The translations under genes were made by a program, and so were the position numbers. 64,000 bases of DNA from Monosiga brevicollis MX1 (taxonomy: Eukaryota > Opisthokonta > Choanoflagellata > Craspedida > Salpingoecidae): the NCBI RefSeq assembly GCF_000002865.3, contig NW_001865046.1, positions 251,113 through 315,112 of the forward strand, given 5' to 3'. Within the stretch, counting starts at the first letter, position 1; every line of letters starts with the position of its first letter. Below, piece by piece: positions 35,426-46,916 of the stretch. The notes beneath the pieces are model-generated. The model did no database searches. It saw nothing but the letters and a program-made list of their open reading frames with translations, and was not told where the DNA came from.

Positions 35426-37869
35426 ACACACAGGGGGGCTCGAGTTGATATTGAACACGATAATTCAGAAAGGTTCCTGAAAAGACGGTGCACTGTGCAA
35501 CACGTTGAGATGATACCTTGCCGTTTGACGAGCCGCCATCCGTACTCGGGAGCCGGGTCTCAGATCGTGGAGAACAGGCTTTGGGAGGGTCGTGAGCTGA
35601 TGCAGTGGTCGCTTGCGACTGGGTTCCCCAGGCCGCCATGGGCCCCGTGTTGCCAGCCTTGGTTTCAACCATCTTCGACTTTTTGACTGGACTTGCTGCA
35701 TCTTCCTCGGCCGCCGCCGGTGCACCCATGCCCAGCATGCGCCGAGGATCAAATAGATTGGCGGCCAGTCGCGGTAAGTAGCTGCTAGTGCCGCTGTCCT
35801 CGGCGGAGCGCTTGCGGGAGAGGGGCTCCTCATTCTTGCGCTCTGCAGATGATGGTTCTCCTCGACGCCGATCGCGTCGATTGCGACTCCCGGGCCGTGA
35901 GGGTGTGGCAGGCTTGCTAGCAGGTTGCGACTTGCTAGCTCCTGCATCCTGAGAACTACTGCCTGTGCCCAAGAGCCAGCTAATGGCACCTCCCAGGCTG
36001 CTGCGACGACGACCGCCTTTGATCATTCCCTGCACCCAAGCAAATGACACGGCCGATCACCACGCAGACAAATTTGACGATCAGTCAAACACACCGCAGG
36101 TGCTAATGGCGGGGCGTGCTACAAAAGTGTGGTTGGTGTGACGAACCGTCAGCAGCTTAGAAGCGGTTTCTGGGGCCATGATGTCTGCAGTAGCCTTGAC
36201 ACTGCCCAATATCTCGCCGGCTTCGTCCCAGCGACGGAGGAGCTCGGTTACAATGCTACGCCACAGAAGGACTTCGTCATGGTGTTGGCGATGTGTCATG
36301 TTTGGAGCCAAGACGGCAGCCATGTTTTCCAGCGTCTGCAAGCCCAACGATTGATGACGCATGTATGGAGTGAGTATGAACTGGCTCAATCGTCCAAGCC
36401 AAGGAAAGAAACGGTTACCAGATGGGCCAAACACACAAGGAGAACAAGAGCAAAAAGCACGATGAAGAACAGAATGTGGAATATAACAACCACCGGATGG
36501 GAACAGCAAGAAATGCCCGGCTTGTCAGACCAAAGCAGTTTGCTTTTGTCGCAGCAAAACTGACCATGTGGGTCGTCGACTCGGCATCAGATACCAAGCG
36601 GCAGACGTCGGCGATATACATGAACAGGTCAAGCTAGATGTCAAATTGAAGGCGGACAAGGAGGGGGGTGATTAGAACGTGACTTTGATCGCGGAAGCTC
36701 GGAGTAGGCGACCCCGGCGATGGACTCACGCTTTGTCCAGGCAGGGTCAAAAGGGCGAGGTGCAGACCCTTTTGGCGACCAAGGGAGGACACGCGAGAAG
36801 CATCGAAACCATCGCTGGGCTCATCATCGGCAGACTCGGTGGCTTCCCAGAGGTCCAGAAGAGCTTTGCTATGTCGACAGAGTACACCCTGCAAAGACGC
36901 CACAGACGTATCAGGTGAAAGAAGCGCCGGTGTTGAGAGGATGACGGATACCGACGCAAGACAAACCTCGGGAAACATTTGCAAAAGGGCCTTGAAGACG
37001 GCACATAAGGGCAGAACGTCCGAGTTGAGAATTTCGCGTGGCAGGCTACCTTTGTCCATGATATGAGCCTGTGTCATTCAGCATTCGGGCCAAACGAGAC
37101 AGCAGACAGATTAGGGCGGGCGAATGCAAAAAGAAGGGGACGAGATGATCTCATATTTTGCCTTGGTATGGAAGCAAAGAAGCTTTGGGTAAGGTAATGG
37201 ATCGAGGAGTAGCAAGACACACCATGATCGAGTTGGCGCGAGCGCGCGATCCCGAGGCGCGAAAAATGCCTTCGAGCGACAGAAAGTCAAGCTCAAAGAG
37301 AGCGTGCATGATTTCGTGCAAAATGCTATTCAGAAGGACCGGGACAAAAAAAACTTTACAGTGAGCGAGTGTCGTGGTACTGTTGATGAGGTCGAGCAAG
37401 TCGAGGACTGATCGAGTTTGCTTACGCCGGCACCACAACGGTTTTTTGAGACGGTGGTCGCGTGGTCATCGTGTGCTGCTGCATGGGCAGAGTTACACGC
37501 ATCGTGCGTTCCGCCCAGCTGCACATAAAGTACGCGTATGCATGCATGAGAAAGCTAACCGCTTCATTGGAAGCCCGAGGCGGCAAGAACAAGCATGCAT
37601 CCTCACTCAGTGTTGAACGAGGCATCTTTGAAGTTTGTAGCAAAGTACTCAAAGACATTGTCTGTGTGCTTACAACCCTTGGTCATCTATGTGCAAGAAC
37701 ATAAACTGAACATGAGAGCACCAAGGCATATGTGGCGATAACAGGATCCTGGCAATACCTGCAGCGTAAACTTGTGAGAGTCCTTAAGGTTTTGCAGCGC
37801 AGCAGCACGCAGCTGATCGCGGTCGGGCCCGACAACGACGTCGGTGAGAAACTGGCGACGACGAGCCAT
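34047..37869 (-). CDS. RhoGAP protein, ARHGAP11-like
   Basis: Exons resolved on the minus strand: 37869-37759, 37661-37560, 37478-37426, 37325-37223, 37068-36967, ~36893-36731, ~36635-36597, ~36370-36110, ~36030-35440, ~35330-34250 region, and probably a last short exon ending at 34047. The RhoGAP domain spans the first third. It opens with VVVPAILHEIMHALFELDF and EGIFRASGSRARAN (the FR in GIFR is the catalytic arginine), and closes with LGLQTLENMAAVLAPNM and TELLRRWDE. The N-terminal RDQLRAAALQNLKD matches the short lead-in of ARHGAP11. The long tail is basic, Ser/Pro/Arg-rich and disordered, with KSKMVETK and RRSSLGGAISWLLG. RhoGAPs switch off Rho GTPases; ARHGAP11 acts in cytokinesis. If the donor at 34247 is not used, the protein would stop at 34216. 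The (CA)n run at 35369-35432 is intronic. Confidence 0.72.
35369..35432 (+). repeat. (CA)n microsatellite
   Basis: About 31 CA units with one TA interruption, inside an intron of the RhoGAP gene (TG on the coding strand). Confidence 0.95.
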
Positions 37870-38314
37870 GGTAGCACCGCGGTGACACTTTGGATTACTG
37901 ATGAGCCCTAAATCAATTACAACCAGGGGATGAGAACCCTTTGCACCAGATCTGTCCGTGACCAAGCACTGGCTTTGTTGAGTCTGCCATGTCGAGAGGG
38001 ATATATGCGGTCGGGGTCATAGCGGATCTGCTCCAGCGGGGTCACGACGGACTAGCGAAGCAAAGCTTTGCATTAGCTCCCCTTACCCACATCCAACTGG
38101 CCAGCCACGCACCTGAAAGCGTCCAAGCGCCGGGTTCTGGTTCCTCGTGCACGCCCTGACACGAGAAGAAACAATGCGGAGGGAGCAGCAAAACGCACAA
38201 CGCTTGGCACTGATTTGATTGAGTCGATTCAAATTTTGGCGCGAAGGTGGCAACAATCAAAATTGAGAATTCACTACCCGGCCCTCTAATATGAAATGAT
38301 GACATTGAGTTCAG

Positions 38315-38360
<46 letters not shown>

Positions 38361-38427
38361 AATTCACTCTCTCTCTCTCTCTCTCTCTTTTTTTTTTTTT
38401 TTTTGCTCTCTCACAGGTTTTGCGAGG
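37870..38427. other. intergenic, bidirectional promoter region
   Basis: 558 bp between the divergent RhoGAP and D2HGDH genes. It holds a (CT)n tract (38317-38388) and a T run (38388-38404) ending about 24 nt before the D2HGDH ATG, so part of it must be leader sequence or core promoter. Confidence 0.5.
38317..38404 (+). repeat. (CT)n plus poly-T
   Basis: Two CT blocks split by AAATTCA and followed by 17 T. The block lies directly upstream of the D2HGDH start codon in pyrimidine orientation. Confidence 0.93.
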
Positions 38428-41400
38428 ATGGCGGGCTTGGTGGCAGCCGGGGCCCGACGCACGGCCCTTCAGGTCAATCATCATGCACATCATGGCTGGA
38501 GCAACTGGCTTCGGTTTGGCAGTTCGGCAGCGCTGCGCTTGACGGTTGATCAGCCCCAATATGCCCACATCTCGCGAGGAACGTATAACAAGGTTCGAAG
38601 ACTCGCCTTGTGCATCGATTTGCTCGAATTTCGGCGTACCTGTTGATCACCAATTGCGCTTGTAGGTCTCTGATGCTGATTTAACAGCCTTGGAGGCGAT
38701 CATGCCGGGGCGCGTGCTGAATGGCGACGATACAGCCAGCTACAACCAAGGTGGTCCCCAACCTTGGCTCGCACATACATACACACACAAGTCTCGTGCA
38801 AACACAGGACGGGACCCACATGCATACATACACATGTATACGCTTGCATCGATCGACTCATGGCGGCTTTGTTGGGCGAAATATGAAGCGCAGATTGGAT
38901 GAACAAGTTTCGAGGCCAAACTGCAGCTGTGCTGCGCCCACGGAGCACCGAGGAGGTATCCGCGATCATGCGCTACTGCCACGAGCGAAAACTGGCTGTG
39001 ACCCCTCAAGGTGGGAACACGGGCCTCGTGGGGGGGTCCGTTCCACTGCATGATGAGCTGATTCTCTCCACCTCGCTCATGAACCAAGTCTACGGGTGAG
39101 GCTGGTCTCGCGTTTGCCTGCTCTGCTCGTCAGCCCTTCTTTTTTGGCGCGATTCGAAACACACAGGCTCTGCTGCCTAACCTTGCTTTCACATCGTGCA
39201 CTGGGTCCAACATGTTTTCAGCATCGATGCTGTTGCGCGCACGTTGACCTGCCAAGCCGGTTGTGTGTTGGAAACACTGAATGCAGCGTTGGCAGAGCAT
39301 GACCTCATGATGCCGCTCGACCTAGGCGCCAAGGGCAGGTATGTAATCTCTTTCTCGCAGGCACGGCTGCTGCTGCCCTCGAGCACGTGCAAATGGTCGT
39401 GGCCAGCCAGTATCGCCTGACCTCGTCAACCTGATCTGTTGGACTTTAGCTGCCAAATTGGTGGAAATATCAGTAGCAACGCTGGTGGACTCCGGTTTTT
39501 GCGGTACGGTAGTCTGCATGGCAGCGTTCTCGGCCTCAAGGTACGGTTGGGCGTGTGGGCTTGGCTGCGATATTCCAGAAAGTCTGTCCCGCCTTGACAG
39601 GCTGGTTCAGCAGGAGAAGCGGTGGCTACTTGGTATCATATTCCACCATTCATGGCTGAACTTTTTCATTTGCTTATGCTTATTGTTTCCACTTGATCTT
39701 TGGACATGTTTTGTCTTGGTTTTTGCATGTGTGCGTGTCCTGCGATGGGCGTGTGCAGGCAGTCTTGCCCAATGGTGATGTGATTGATACGATGAAGGGC
39801 TTACGCAAAGACAATACGGGCTACGACCTCAAGCAGTTGTTCATCGGCTCCGAAGGGACCCTCGGGATCATTACGGGTACGTATTTGTGTCTGTGTCGGA
39901 GCACGCTGTTTCCCATCTTCCTGTGGTTTCTGTGTGCACGCCGGTTTATGACGACTCTTAACACCGTCGCTTTGTGTTTCGTTTTTTATTGCAACTCTCT
40001 GTGACCGATGGGGCTTGATAGAGGTATTAATGGGGGTCGTTCAAAAGCCGAGTGCCGTCAACGTGGCCTTTTTGGCTTGCCCCGGCTACGACCAAGTGAG
40101 TGCTGGAAATCCACAAAAGGCACACGTTTATTCGCTTGACTTGGGGCATGTGATGGACCGGCTCGCGTGTGCATCAGATATTTGTATCCGCGCCTAAGTT
40201 GGTGTTGAATTCAAACCCCATAGGTGCAACAAACGCTGGTGGCAGCTCAGAAGGGATTGGGAGAGATCTTGTCAGGTTTGTCCGATCGACGCTCGCCTCA
40301 CTCGCGCTGGGGCGACATTGACTCGAAGCATCGCTATCTTGTGCTCACCCGCGCCGCCGGTGGTTAACATGGGCCAGCTTTTGAATTTCTCGATCACGAA
40401 GGCATGCGCTGCGTCAATGAAACGGTGGACGTGCCAAACCCGTTTGACTCGACTGCACCCTTTTACGTCCTAGTTGAGACACATGGCTCCAACAGTGAAC
40501 ACGATTATGCCAAACTCGAGGTCAGGGCTCTTTGATGTTCTAAAAAGGATGGCCTGTGCCATGAAGAAGCAGCAATGAGGGGTTGGAGCTGTGGTCTTGC
40601 TTCCCCACGCTACCTCTTCATTTCATGTCTAAACGACTATGCAGGCGTTTCTGGAGAATGCTATGGAGACGGGCTGCGTGGTGGATGGCGTAGTGGCACA
40701 GGACGCCACTCAAGCCGCCGCATTGTGGCAGGTAGGATGCGTCGGGGTGGCGCAGGACTCTTGTTGCTTGAAACTCATCCTCCCCAAAAACCATGTGCAT
40801 CGTCGTGCGAAAATGAATCCAGGTGCGAGAACGTATCACCGAGGGGCTGCAGCATGACGGCGTGGTCTACAAGTATGATATCTCGCTGCCAGTACAGCAC
40901 CTCTACAGCTTGGTCGAAGCCATGCGTCCACGGGTAGCCGACCTGGCGACACGCTGCGTTGGCTTTGGTCATCTCGGTGACGGTGTGTGCCAACTATTTT
41001 TGTTGTGGTTGTTATTGTTGTGGTTGTTGTTGTTGTTGTGTATTAGCAAAGTTTTTGATTGTAATTTGCCGCCTTGGCGCCTGCTGCGTTTTCCCCTGAC
41101 TGCTTGTTTTGACGCGCTCTTCTCTTTTCGATCTCCAGGAAACTTGCATTTGAACATCACCAGCCCCACGGCGAGCGAGGAACTTTTTGCACAGATTGAG
41201 CCGTTTGTCTACGAGTTTACGCGTACGCCCGGTCGACCTGCCTGACTACAATCATGCCCGCCGTTCGTTTGACAGCCATTAGAAAAGCTCACGTTGGAAA
41301 TGCTACATTATGCTTCCGTTTACGCCTGCAGGGGAACACCGTGGAAGCATATCTGCGGAACATGGTCTGGGCCTGATGAAGGCGCGCCATATTGTACGTT

Positions 41401-41705
41401 GCTTTGAAAGGCTCGCCGCCACGTGCTTGCGTACTGGTCGTTGACGGATACTTTGGTCTGTCATGCGCGGCTACCTTGCAGCATTACTCGCAGCCAGCCG
41501 CCAACGTCACTCTTATGCGCCAGCTCAAAGGTCTGTGTATCTGAGCCTGTTGTTCGTTGGGTGCCTTTTGACAGACGTTTGAGCACACGTGCCCACTGAC
41601 CTTTGCTGCCTTGGTCTCTATGGTTATCGCGTGGCAGGACTCCTTGACCCGCACGGTCTCCTCAATCCCTATAAAACCGTGGAGGAAAATCCCTTGAATG
41701 TTTGA
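38428..41705 (+). CDS. D2HGDH: D-2-hydroxyglutarate dehydrogenase (FAD, mitochondrial)
   Basis: Fifteen exons with matching phases give 518 residues (human 521): 38428-38592, 38666-38750, 38894-39095, 39222-39338, 39450-39540, 39759-39876, 40022-40095, 40224-40275, 40378-40520, 40645-40731, 40823-40982, 41139-41222, 41332-41393, 41482-41530, 41638-41705. The FAD-binding segment shows [14 protein letters not shown] and [20 protein letters not shown]. The C-terminal catalytic half has FGHLGDGNLHLNI (metal-binding histidines) and [12 protein letters not shown]. The enzyme oxidises D-2-hydroxyglutarate to 2-oxoglutarate, passing electrons to ETF. The Arg-rich, acid-free N-terminus ([16 protein letters not shown]) fits a mitochondrial presequence. 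D-lactate dehydrogenase is the nearest alternative; full-length collinearity favours D2HGDH. Confidence 0.92.
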
Positions 41706-42110
41706 TTGCTGTGCAGCGCTATTGGGAGACGACCATCGCTCCCCCCATGTATTAATCTACCTTTAGCTAGTTGAACACGGCCTTTTCTGCTTCCTGCTAT
41801 TTTTTTTTGCGCGCGACCACCATACATCGTCATGGATCGGTCTCCTTCCTAAGCGCCACCAAACCTCCCCTTTTGCTTTTCTCCAATGCATTTGGTTGAC
41901 CTCGTTTCTTGTCTTTTTTGGGTTTGTTTTGTTTTCACACATGCATGTGGGAGAAAGAGTTTGGAGAGTAGTGATGATGATAAGTTCAATGTCATGTGGT
42001 CTGTTTGATGTTGATGTTTGTGCTTCTTCTCTGTGTGTGTGTGTGTGTGTGTGTTTGGTCTCGACATTTTTTTTTTCTTTTCTTGTTCTTTGACGGTGGC
42101 AAGTTTGAGG
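41706..42110. other. intergenic between tandem plus-strand genes
   Basis: 405 bp, T-rich, containing a (GT)n run at 42032-42054 and a T run at 42067-42076 shortly before the next ATG. No other feature seen. Confidence 0.45.
42032..42054 (+). repeat. (TG)n microsatellite
   Basis: About 11 TG units, 57 bp upstream of the esterase ATG. Confidence 0.9.
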
Positions 42111-42307
42111 ATGGCGAGCTCAAAGACCATGGCCGCATTGCTGGCCCTAGTGGCTGTAAGCATGTTTCACATGGCAGCTGCCCAGTCTATCCTGCCGCAA
42201 CTGCCGACGCTTAACATTGACATGGAGGCCATCAGCGTGTCCGGTATGCCCCCGCTCCCCGTGTCTCCAACTCCCTCCAAAAAAAAACAAGACATGAGAC
42301 AACGGAT

Positions 42308-42343
<36 letters not shown>

Positions 42344-43819
42344 GGCAGGCAGTCATACAGACGACAGTCTTTGGGGTCAAGACTTGGCGTGCCTTGGTCC
42401 TGGAATGGAGCGGCGGCTCGGCTGGCTGAAATTGATCACTTTGTGTTTTTCTGTGCCTAGGTGTCAGTGCGGGCGCTGCCTTTGCCATCCAGTTTCACGT
42501 CAGCTACTCGCATTCGATCATGGGCGTCGGCATCATCGCCGGCCCGCCTTTTTACTGTGCTGCCGGCAACGTTGACATTGCCGTCAACAACTGCATGCAA
42601 ATGCCTGACCTGATTATTACCGAGAACCTGATTGGTGCGTCCCCAAGCTCACTCGTTTGCAGAGGACAACAGACCCAAAGGCCGCCTCACTCATTCGGTC
42701 ATTTAACGATGCTTGTTTTCTCTTTTGTTCGGGGTAGCTGCGACCGAATATGCCTTCACCACGGACACCATTGACGATCCCAAGGTGAGCTTTGACACCA
42801 TCTGCAAACTAAAAATGAACCTGATTGATCGTAGCGTGCACTTGGCCCGTTTGTGGCGTTGTCTTAGGCAGAGCTTGCCTTCACTCACCCCACCTGCCTG
42901 CTCTGCCCTTGCAGTACATTTCCGAGGATCGCGTGTGGGTTTTCACGGGCGAGAAGGACACGGTTGTGGTACCAGGTGTGGTGCAAAAGACGGACGAGTA
43001 TTATCAACATTGGCTCAGCTCGGACCGGCTCATCTTCCGCACCACTGTGCCTGCCGAGCACGCTTGGGTGACTGACTTTGCCGGACGCAACTGCAGCTAC
43101 CTGGGTGATCCCTACATCAACAACTGCGGTTTCGATGCGGCTGGCTCGATGCTGACACACTTTTACGATCAAAACTTTACCCGGGCCAAGAGCTTCAACA
43201 GCAGCAATCTCATGCGCTTTGATCAGTCAGCTTACGTGGTCAGCAAGACGCCCTCGCTCATCAGCCTCGGCGACACGGGCTACGTGTACATTCCCACCGC
43301 CTGCCAGAGCGGCAACTTGACATGCAAGCTTCACGTGGTGTTCCACGGCTGTAACCAGGACCTGGAAACCATTGGCACCCAGTTTGTTGAGGAGACCGGT
43401 ATGAACGAATATGCCGAGGCCAACAACTTTGTCATCCTCTACCCGCAGGCTCGCCGCAGCAAAGAGGTTCCCTACAACCCCAAGGGGTATGTTGTCCCAC
43501 TCGGTTTTGCCTTCGTTTGGTTGTATTTTTTTGGTTGTATTTTTTGTCTGGCCCCCCCATCGTCACTCTGGGCATCATGCCCCTTTTGATTGCGAGAGCC
43601 TCGTGTCCATGCACCCCAAGTGGAGGGCTAATGTGCGAGTTTGCGGTTTGGAAATGCTGGTACCTTGCTCATCACAACGGCTGGTTGCTTGTTTCTCTCG
43701 GGGCCTGCAGTTGCTTTGATTGGTGGGGTTACACCGGCATTGACTACAGCTGCAAGACTGGCTCGCAGGTCCAGACTGTTGCACGCATGCTCAAGGACCT
43801 GACAGGCTCGTTTGCTTGA
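42111..43819 (+). CDS. secreted poly(3-hydroxybutyrate) depolymerase-like esterase
   Basis: Five exons: 42111-42243, 42461-42634, 42738-42784, 42915-43486, 43711-43819; 344 residues. A signal peptide is clear (MASSKTMAALLALVAV, cleavage near AAAQS). The alpha/beta-hydrolase nucleophile sits in SVSGVSAGAAFA, split by intron 1; the oxyanion-type VFHGCNQ and the C-terminal CFDWWGYTGIDY are typical of the PHB depolymerase family. Cysteines are plentiful (NCSYLG, NNCGF, TACQSG), as expected outside the cell. The family hydrolyses bacterial storage polyester or other short-chain esters, so a role in digesting bacterial prey is plausible but inferred. The ATG at 42111 gives the best signal peptide. 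Intron 1 carries a 31-nt A run. Confidence 0.85.
42309..42339 (+). repeat. poly-A run in intron
   Basis: About 31 consecutive A within intron 1 of the esterase gene. It carries no flanking target-site duplication that I can see, so a retroposed origin is not supported. Confidence 0.9.
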
Positions 43820-44269
43820 GTCGCTTGCCTTGGCCGCCAATCTCTTCCGATTTTTGGCATGACAAAGAGTGTGGAGGAGTTGTGCGGGTGATCAGAACCG
43901 GCACGCCCATAGCCGCGAGGCTGCTCCTCCTCCGTGTCTCTCCACCCTGCACCCATTTTCCCATCCTCTCTCGTTGGGACTTCTTACTTCTTGATTTGTT
44001 CGACGTTTGAATCGCCTTGCTTTCATAATTGTTTGCTCGGGTCTGAATCTTGATGAGTTGCCGTTGCACTCTGCTTGAGACTTGTGGCCCTGTGCTTTGA
44101 TCCAAACTTTTCCGTTGCCTTCTGAACGCCTCATTTGTTGTCGTCCCGCTATTTTCGTTTTGCGCTTTTCCCTGTGCTCGACGATGCTACACGCAGTGTG
44201 TTATTGGCCAGATACAATTCGATCAACTATCAGATGCCAGTCAACTTTTTCCAGCATTACCCAAAAAGG
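43820..44269. other. intergenic, convergent 3' flanks
   Basis: 450 bp between the esterase and the beta-helix gene. T-rich; no gene or RNA seen. Confidence 0.45.
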
Positions 44270-46501
44270 TCAAACCGGGTTTCGAAGCTCCACAAACGAA
44301 CAGCTGTCCCGGTTGTTGGCAAAGGCCGTGTGCCATTGTGCTGCCTGACCCGCTGTGAAATCACTCACGTTGCCACAATGACAGCACAGGTTGTCCACGA
44401 AACTGTTTTGAACGGGCATGCAAGGATCATCAACTGTCATATTGTACTGGGCCTGCCATGCGGGCAGAGCACGGTAGGCCATTATATTGACGTAGTTGGG
44501 TCCTTGCGGTGGCTGACAAGAGTCGGACTGCCAGCTGAGCCCGCGATCATCGAGGTGCAAGGCAGTTTCAACGTTGATAAAGGTGTTGTTGTACACAATG
44601 TTTTGCCGACCACCCCCCACAAAGACCCCCTTTTGGCAGTCTTCAAAATGATTATTAACAATAGTCCAGCCCGTCATCTGATCGTCGAGATAGATGGCCT
44701 ATGCAGTTCCAGAGGCAGGCAGTAGGCACGACGGGATGAATCCCTGCCTGCCTGAAGCGGAACATGGCAAATACGAGCCGCTGGAGGGACATACCTGCAC
44801 CGAGGAGTAACCCAGCGCCGTGGGTTCGTGCATGCGCACGTCGATGAACGTGCAGTTTGCAATCACGTTGCCGCGATTGATCCAGGCTTGTCCGTCTTGG
44901 CCGCATGAATCTAGGCGGTGTCCATGCATGCAGCGTTGTGCCAGGGACAAGGCATGGTGAGCGGTTTGAGTGATGGTGGCGAGCGGACTGGGACGCGTGC
45001 ACAAGCAGGTCGTGGACCAATCGTGGCGCTACATGCTTGCTCACGCACAAAAGGCGCCGGTATCCGTCGTTTCAAAGGCCAGGTGTCGCAGCGTGTTGTT
45101 GACAAAAATGCAATTGTTCCCGCCCAGATGATCGGCTTCATTGCCTCCACCTAAGATGCCATTATGAGGACCATTTTCAATGACGTTGTTAAGATAGCTG
45201 TTACCGACGCCAGCCCAAAAGAGTCCACCCTGATAGGTTCGCTTCCAAAGCGCATAGTCGTGAATGTGATTGCCATCAACAACGTTGTTGCTGGGCACGA
45301 GGGAGGTGCGGTTGCCGCCGGTCACGCTGAGGCCCATGCATGCGAGATTAAAAAAGTCGCTGTTGCGGACCTGATTGTTTACACCATGCACTTGTGTGCC
45401 GTTACCGCCATGGTTGGCAACCACAAGCCGCTCAAGCAGCGCTCCGCGTGCATCGGGCAGGACAATGCCGGACCCGCGTGCATAGGCTACCGTGAGGTCG
45501 TGCAGATGCAATGCCGTGGCATTGGGGGTGAAGATGGCATGAGGTAGGGTGGAAAGCACCGCCGAAAAGTCTTGATTGGATGGGTGGACTCCAGGTGGAA
45601 ACATGACGGTCAGCCGCCCGCTCGCTCGGTCGATGTAGTATTCGCCAGGGGCATCGAGCTGAGATTGCGCATTGATGGCCATCCAACGGCCGCCCACCTG
45701 AGGGGTGGCCGTGCTAGTCGTCATGGCGATGGTGCCGTTCCTGGTGCTTACATTGGCAACAGCAACAAATTCATCGGACCAGTCGTAGACCCAATAGCCA
45801 TGAAGCCAGAGATCGGGATCCTGGGCCAGCGCGGTGAGGGGGGCCGAGGCTTCGGGCACAAAGGTTTGCGCGTCGGTAACGTTGGCGATGCGCCCCCATT
45901 GCCAGGTGCCGTTGGCAGCCACATTGGGCCAGCGCGCAAGCCACAGGCGCTGATTGTTGACGAATAGCTCGGTTTTATTGTTTTGGCAGTCCTTGAGACC
46001 ACCGGAGATGAGCGTGCCGTAATCGGTCAGGCCAGCAGCGCGAAGATGCAGCTCGAAAATACCATTTCCAAGATCTACAAAGTTACTGGCGTTGAGCTCC
46101 GTTCCCGCACTGAGGACAGTTGAAGCGGCGCTGTGGCCGTGTAGCTCAACAGGACCTAGTCCTGAGAAGTCTAGGGGCTGCTGCAATGAATGCGTGCCAG
46201 GACTCAGCTCAAAACGCAGGCGGGCCGTGGCGCTGTGCGGTTGGGCGCGGACATCTGTCAGCGCATCAGCGAGCGACATGTAATGCATTGGTGTCTGCGC
46301 ATCCATATAAACGGTAACCTTGCTCTGTCGCTGTTGTGGTACCCCCTGCACCCTCTGCCGGCTCAAGACCATCGAGGCAAACAGGACAAGGCCCACCGCC
46401 CGCACCGAACGAACCGCGGCCGTAGGGATCGCGCTCACTTGCTGCCTTGCCATCCTGCTCTGTTGATGTTTTGAAAAAGGCTGACATCGGCCGTCTGACA
46501 A
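44270..46501 (-). CDS. secreted right-handed parallel beta-helix protein (pectate-lyase-like fold)
   Basis: Three exons: 46501-45049, 44910-44795, 44698-44270, in phase, 665 residues (649 from the Met at 46453). After a hydrophobic segment (SVRAVGLVLFASMVL) the protein has a bacterial-style arrangement. An N-terminal region includes NNQRLWLARWPN and GEYYIDRASGRLTVMFPPG, then short beta-helix turns repeat with NN/GN ladders (NNQVRNSDFFNL, GNHIHDYALWKRTYQGGLFW, NSYLNNVIENGPHNGILGG), and TGAFYSCGQDG, QAIYLDDQMTGW and KGVFVGGGRQNIVYNN close it. Many N-glycosylation sequons are present. These motifs recur in polysaccharide-active beta-helix enzymes (GH141-like and relatives). Substrate unknown; the first Met would place the hydrophobic segment ~30 residues in, so the Met at 46453 is the better start. 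Confidence 0.78.
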
Positions 46502-46916
46502 ACAGCAGCTCCTCTGTGCTGAGTGCTCTGCGAAATCATAAAATGTTTTAATGATCTTTTTCTAGCTTTAACCGTTTACTATTTCGCATAGCATTATCAA
46601 GTTGAAGAAGAAGGTTATCTTCAGTAGTGAAGACTTTAATGTGGTTCTCAATGCACATACAATTTCATTCAACGTCATAAATTATCGACTTGTTGCAGTT
46701 TCTGATGAGGGAGTCGAAGAATAAATAAATAACGCAATCCACCTCTCTCTCTCTCAAACTCTCTCTCTCTCTCTCTCAAACTCTCTCTCTGCGTCTCGTC
46801 ATTTTCTGCTCTCTGCTGAGTTGCACCACTGACAACGACGACCTTCTGGTGCTGGCGGCTGCGTTGTTGCGTGCGTGCGTGAAGGATTGACCTGCGACGA
46901 GCAAACACCATTCAAG
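46502..46916. other. intergenic, bidirectional promoter region
   Basis: 415 bp between the divergent beta-helix and PGM2 genes. It is AT-rich at 46530-46735, then carries CT blocks separated by CAAA (46743-46795) about 120 bp upstream of the PGM2 ATG. Confidence 0.45.
46743..46795 (+). repeat. interrupted (CT)n tract
   Basis: Three CT blocks separated by CAAACT, in pyrimidine orientation relative to PGM2. Confidence 0.9.

Noticed and set aside
42309-42339. A run as the tail of a retroposed element
   Set aside because: It is in an intron with no element body or target-site duplication beside it. A simple homopolymer is enough.
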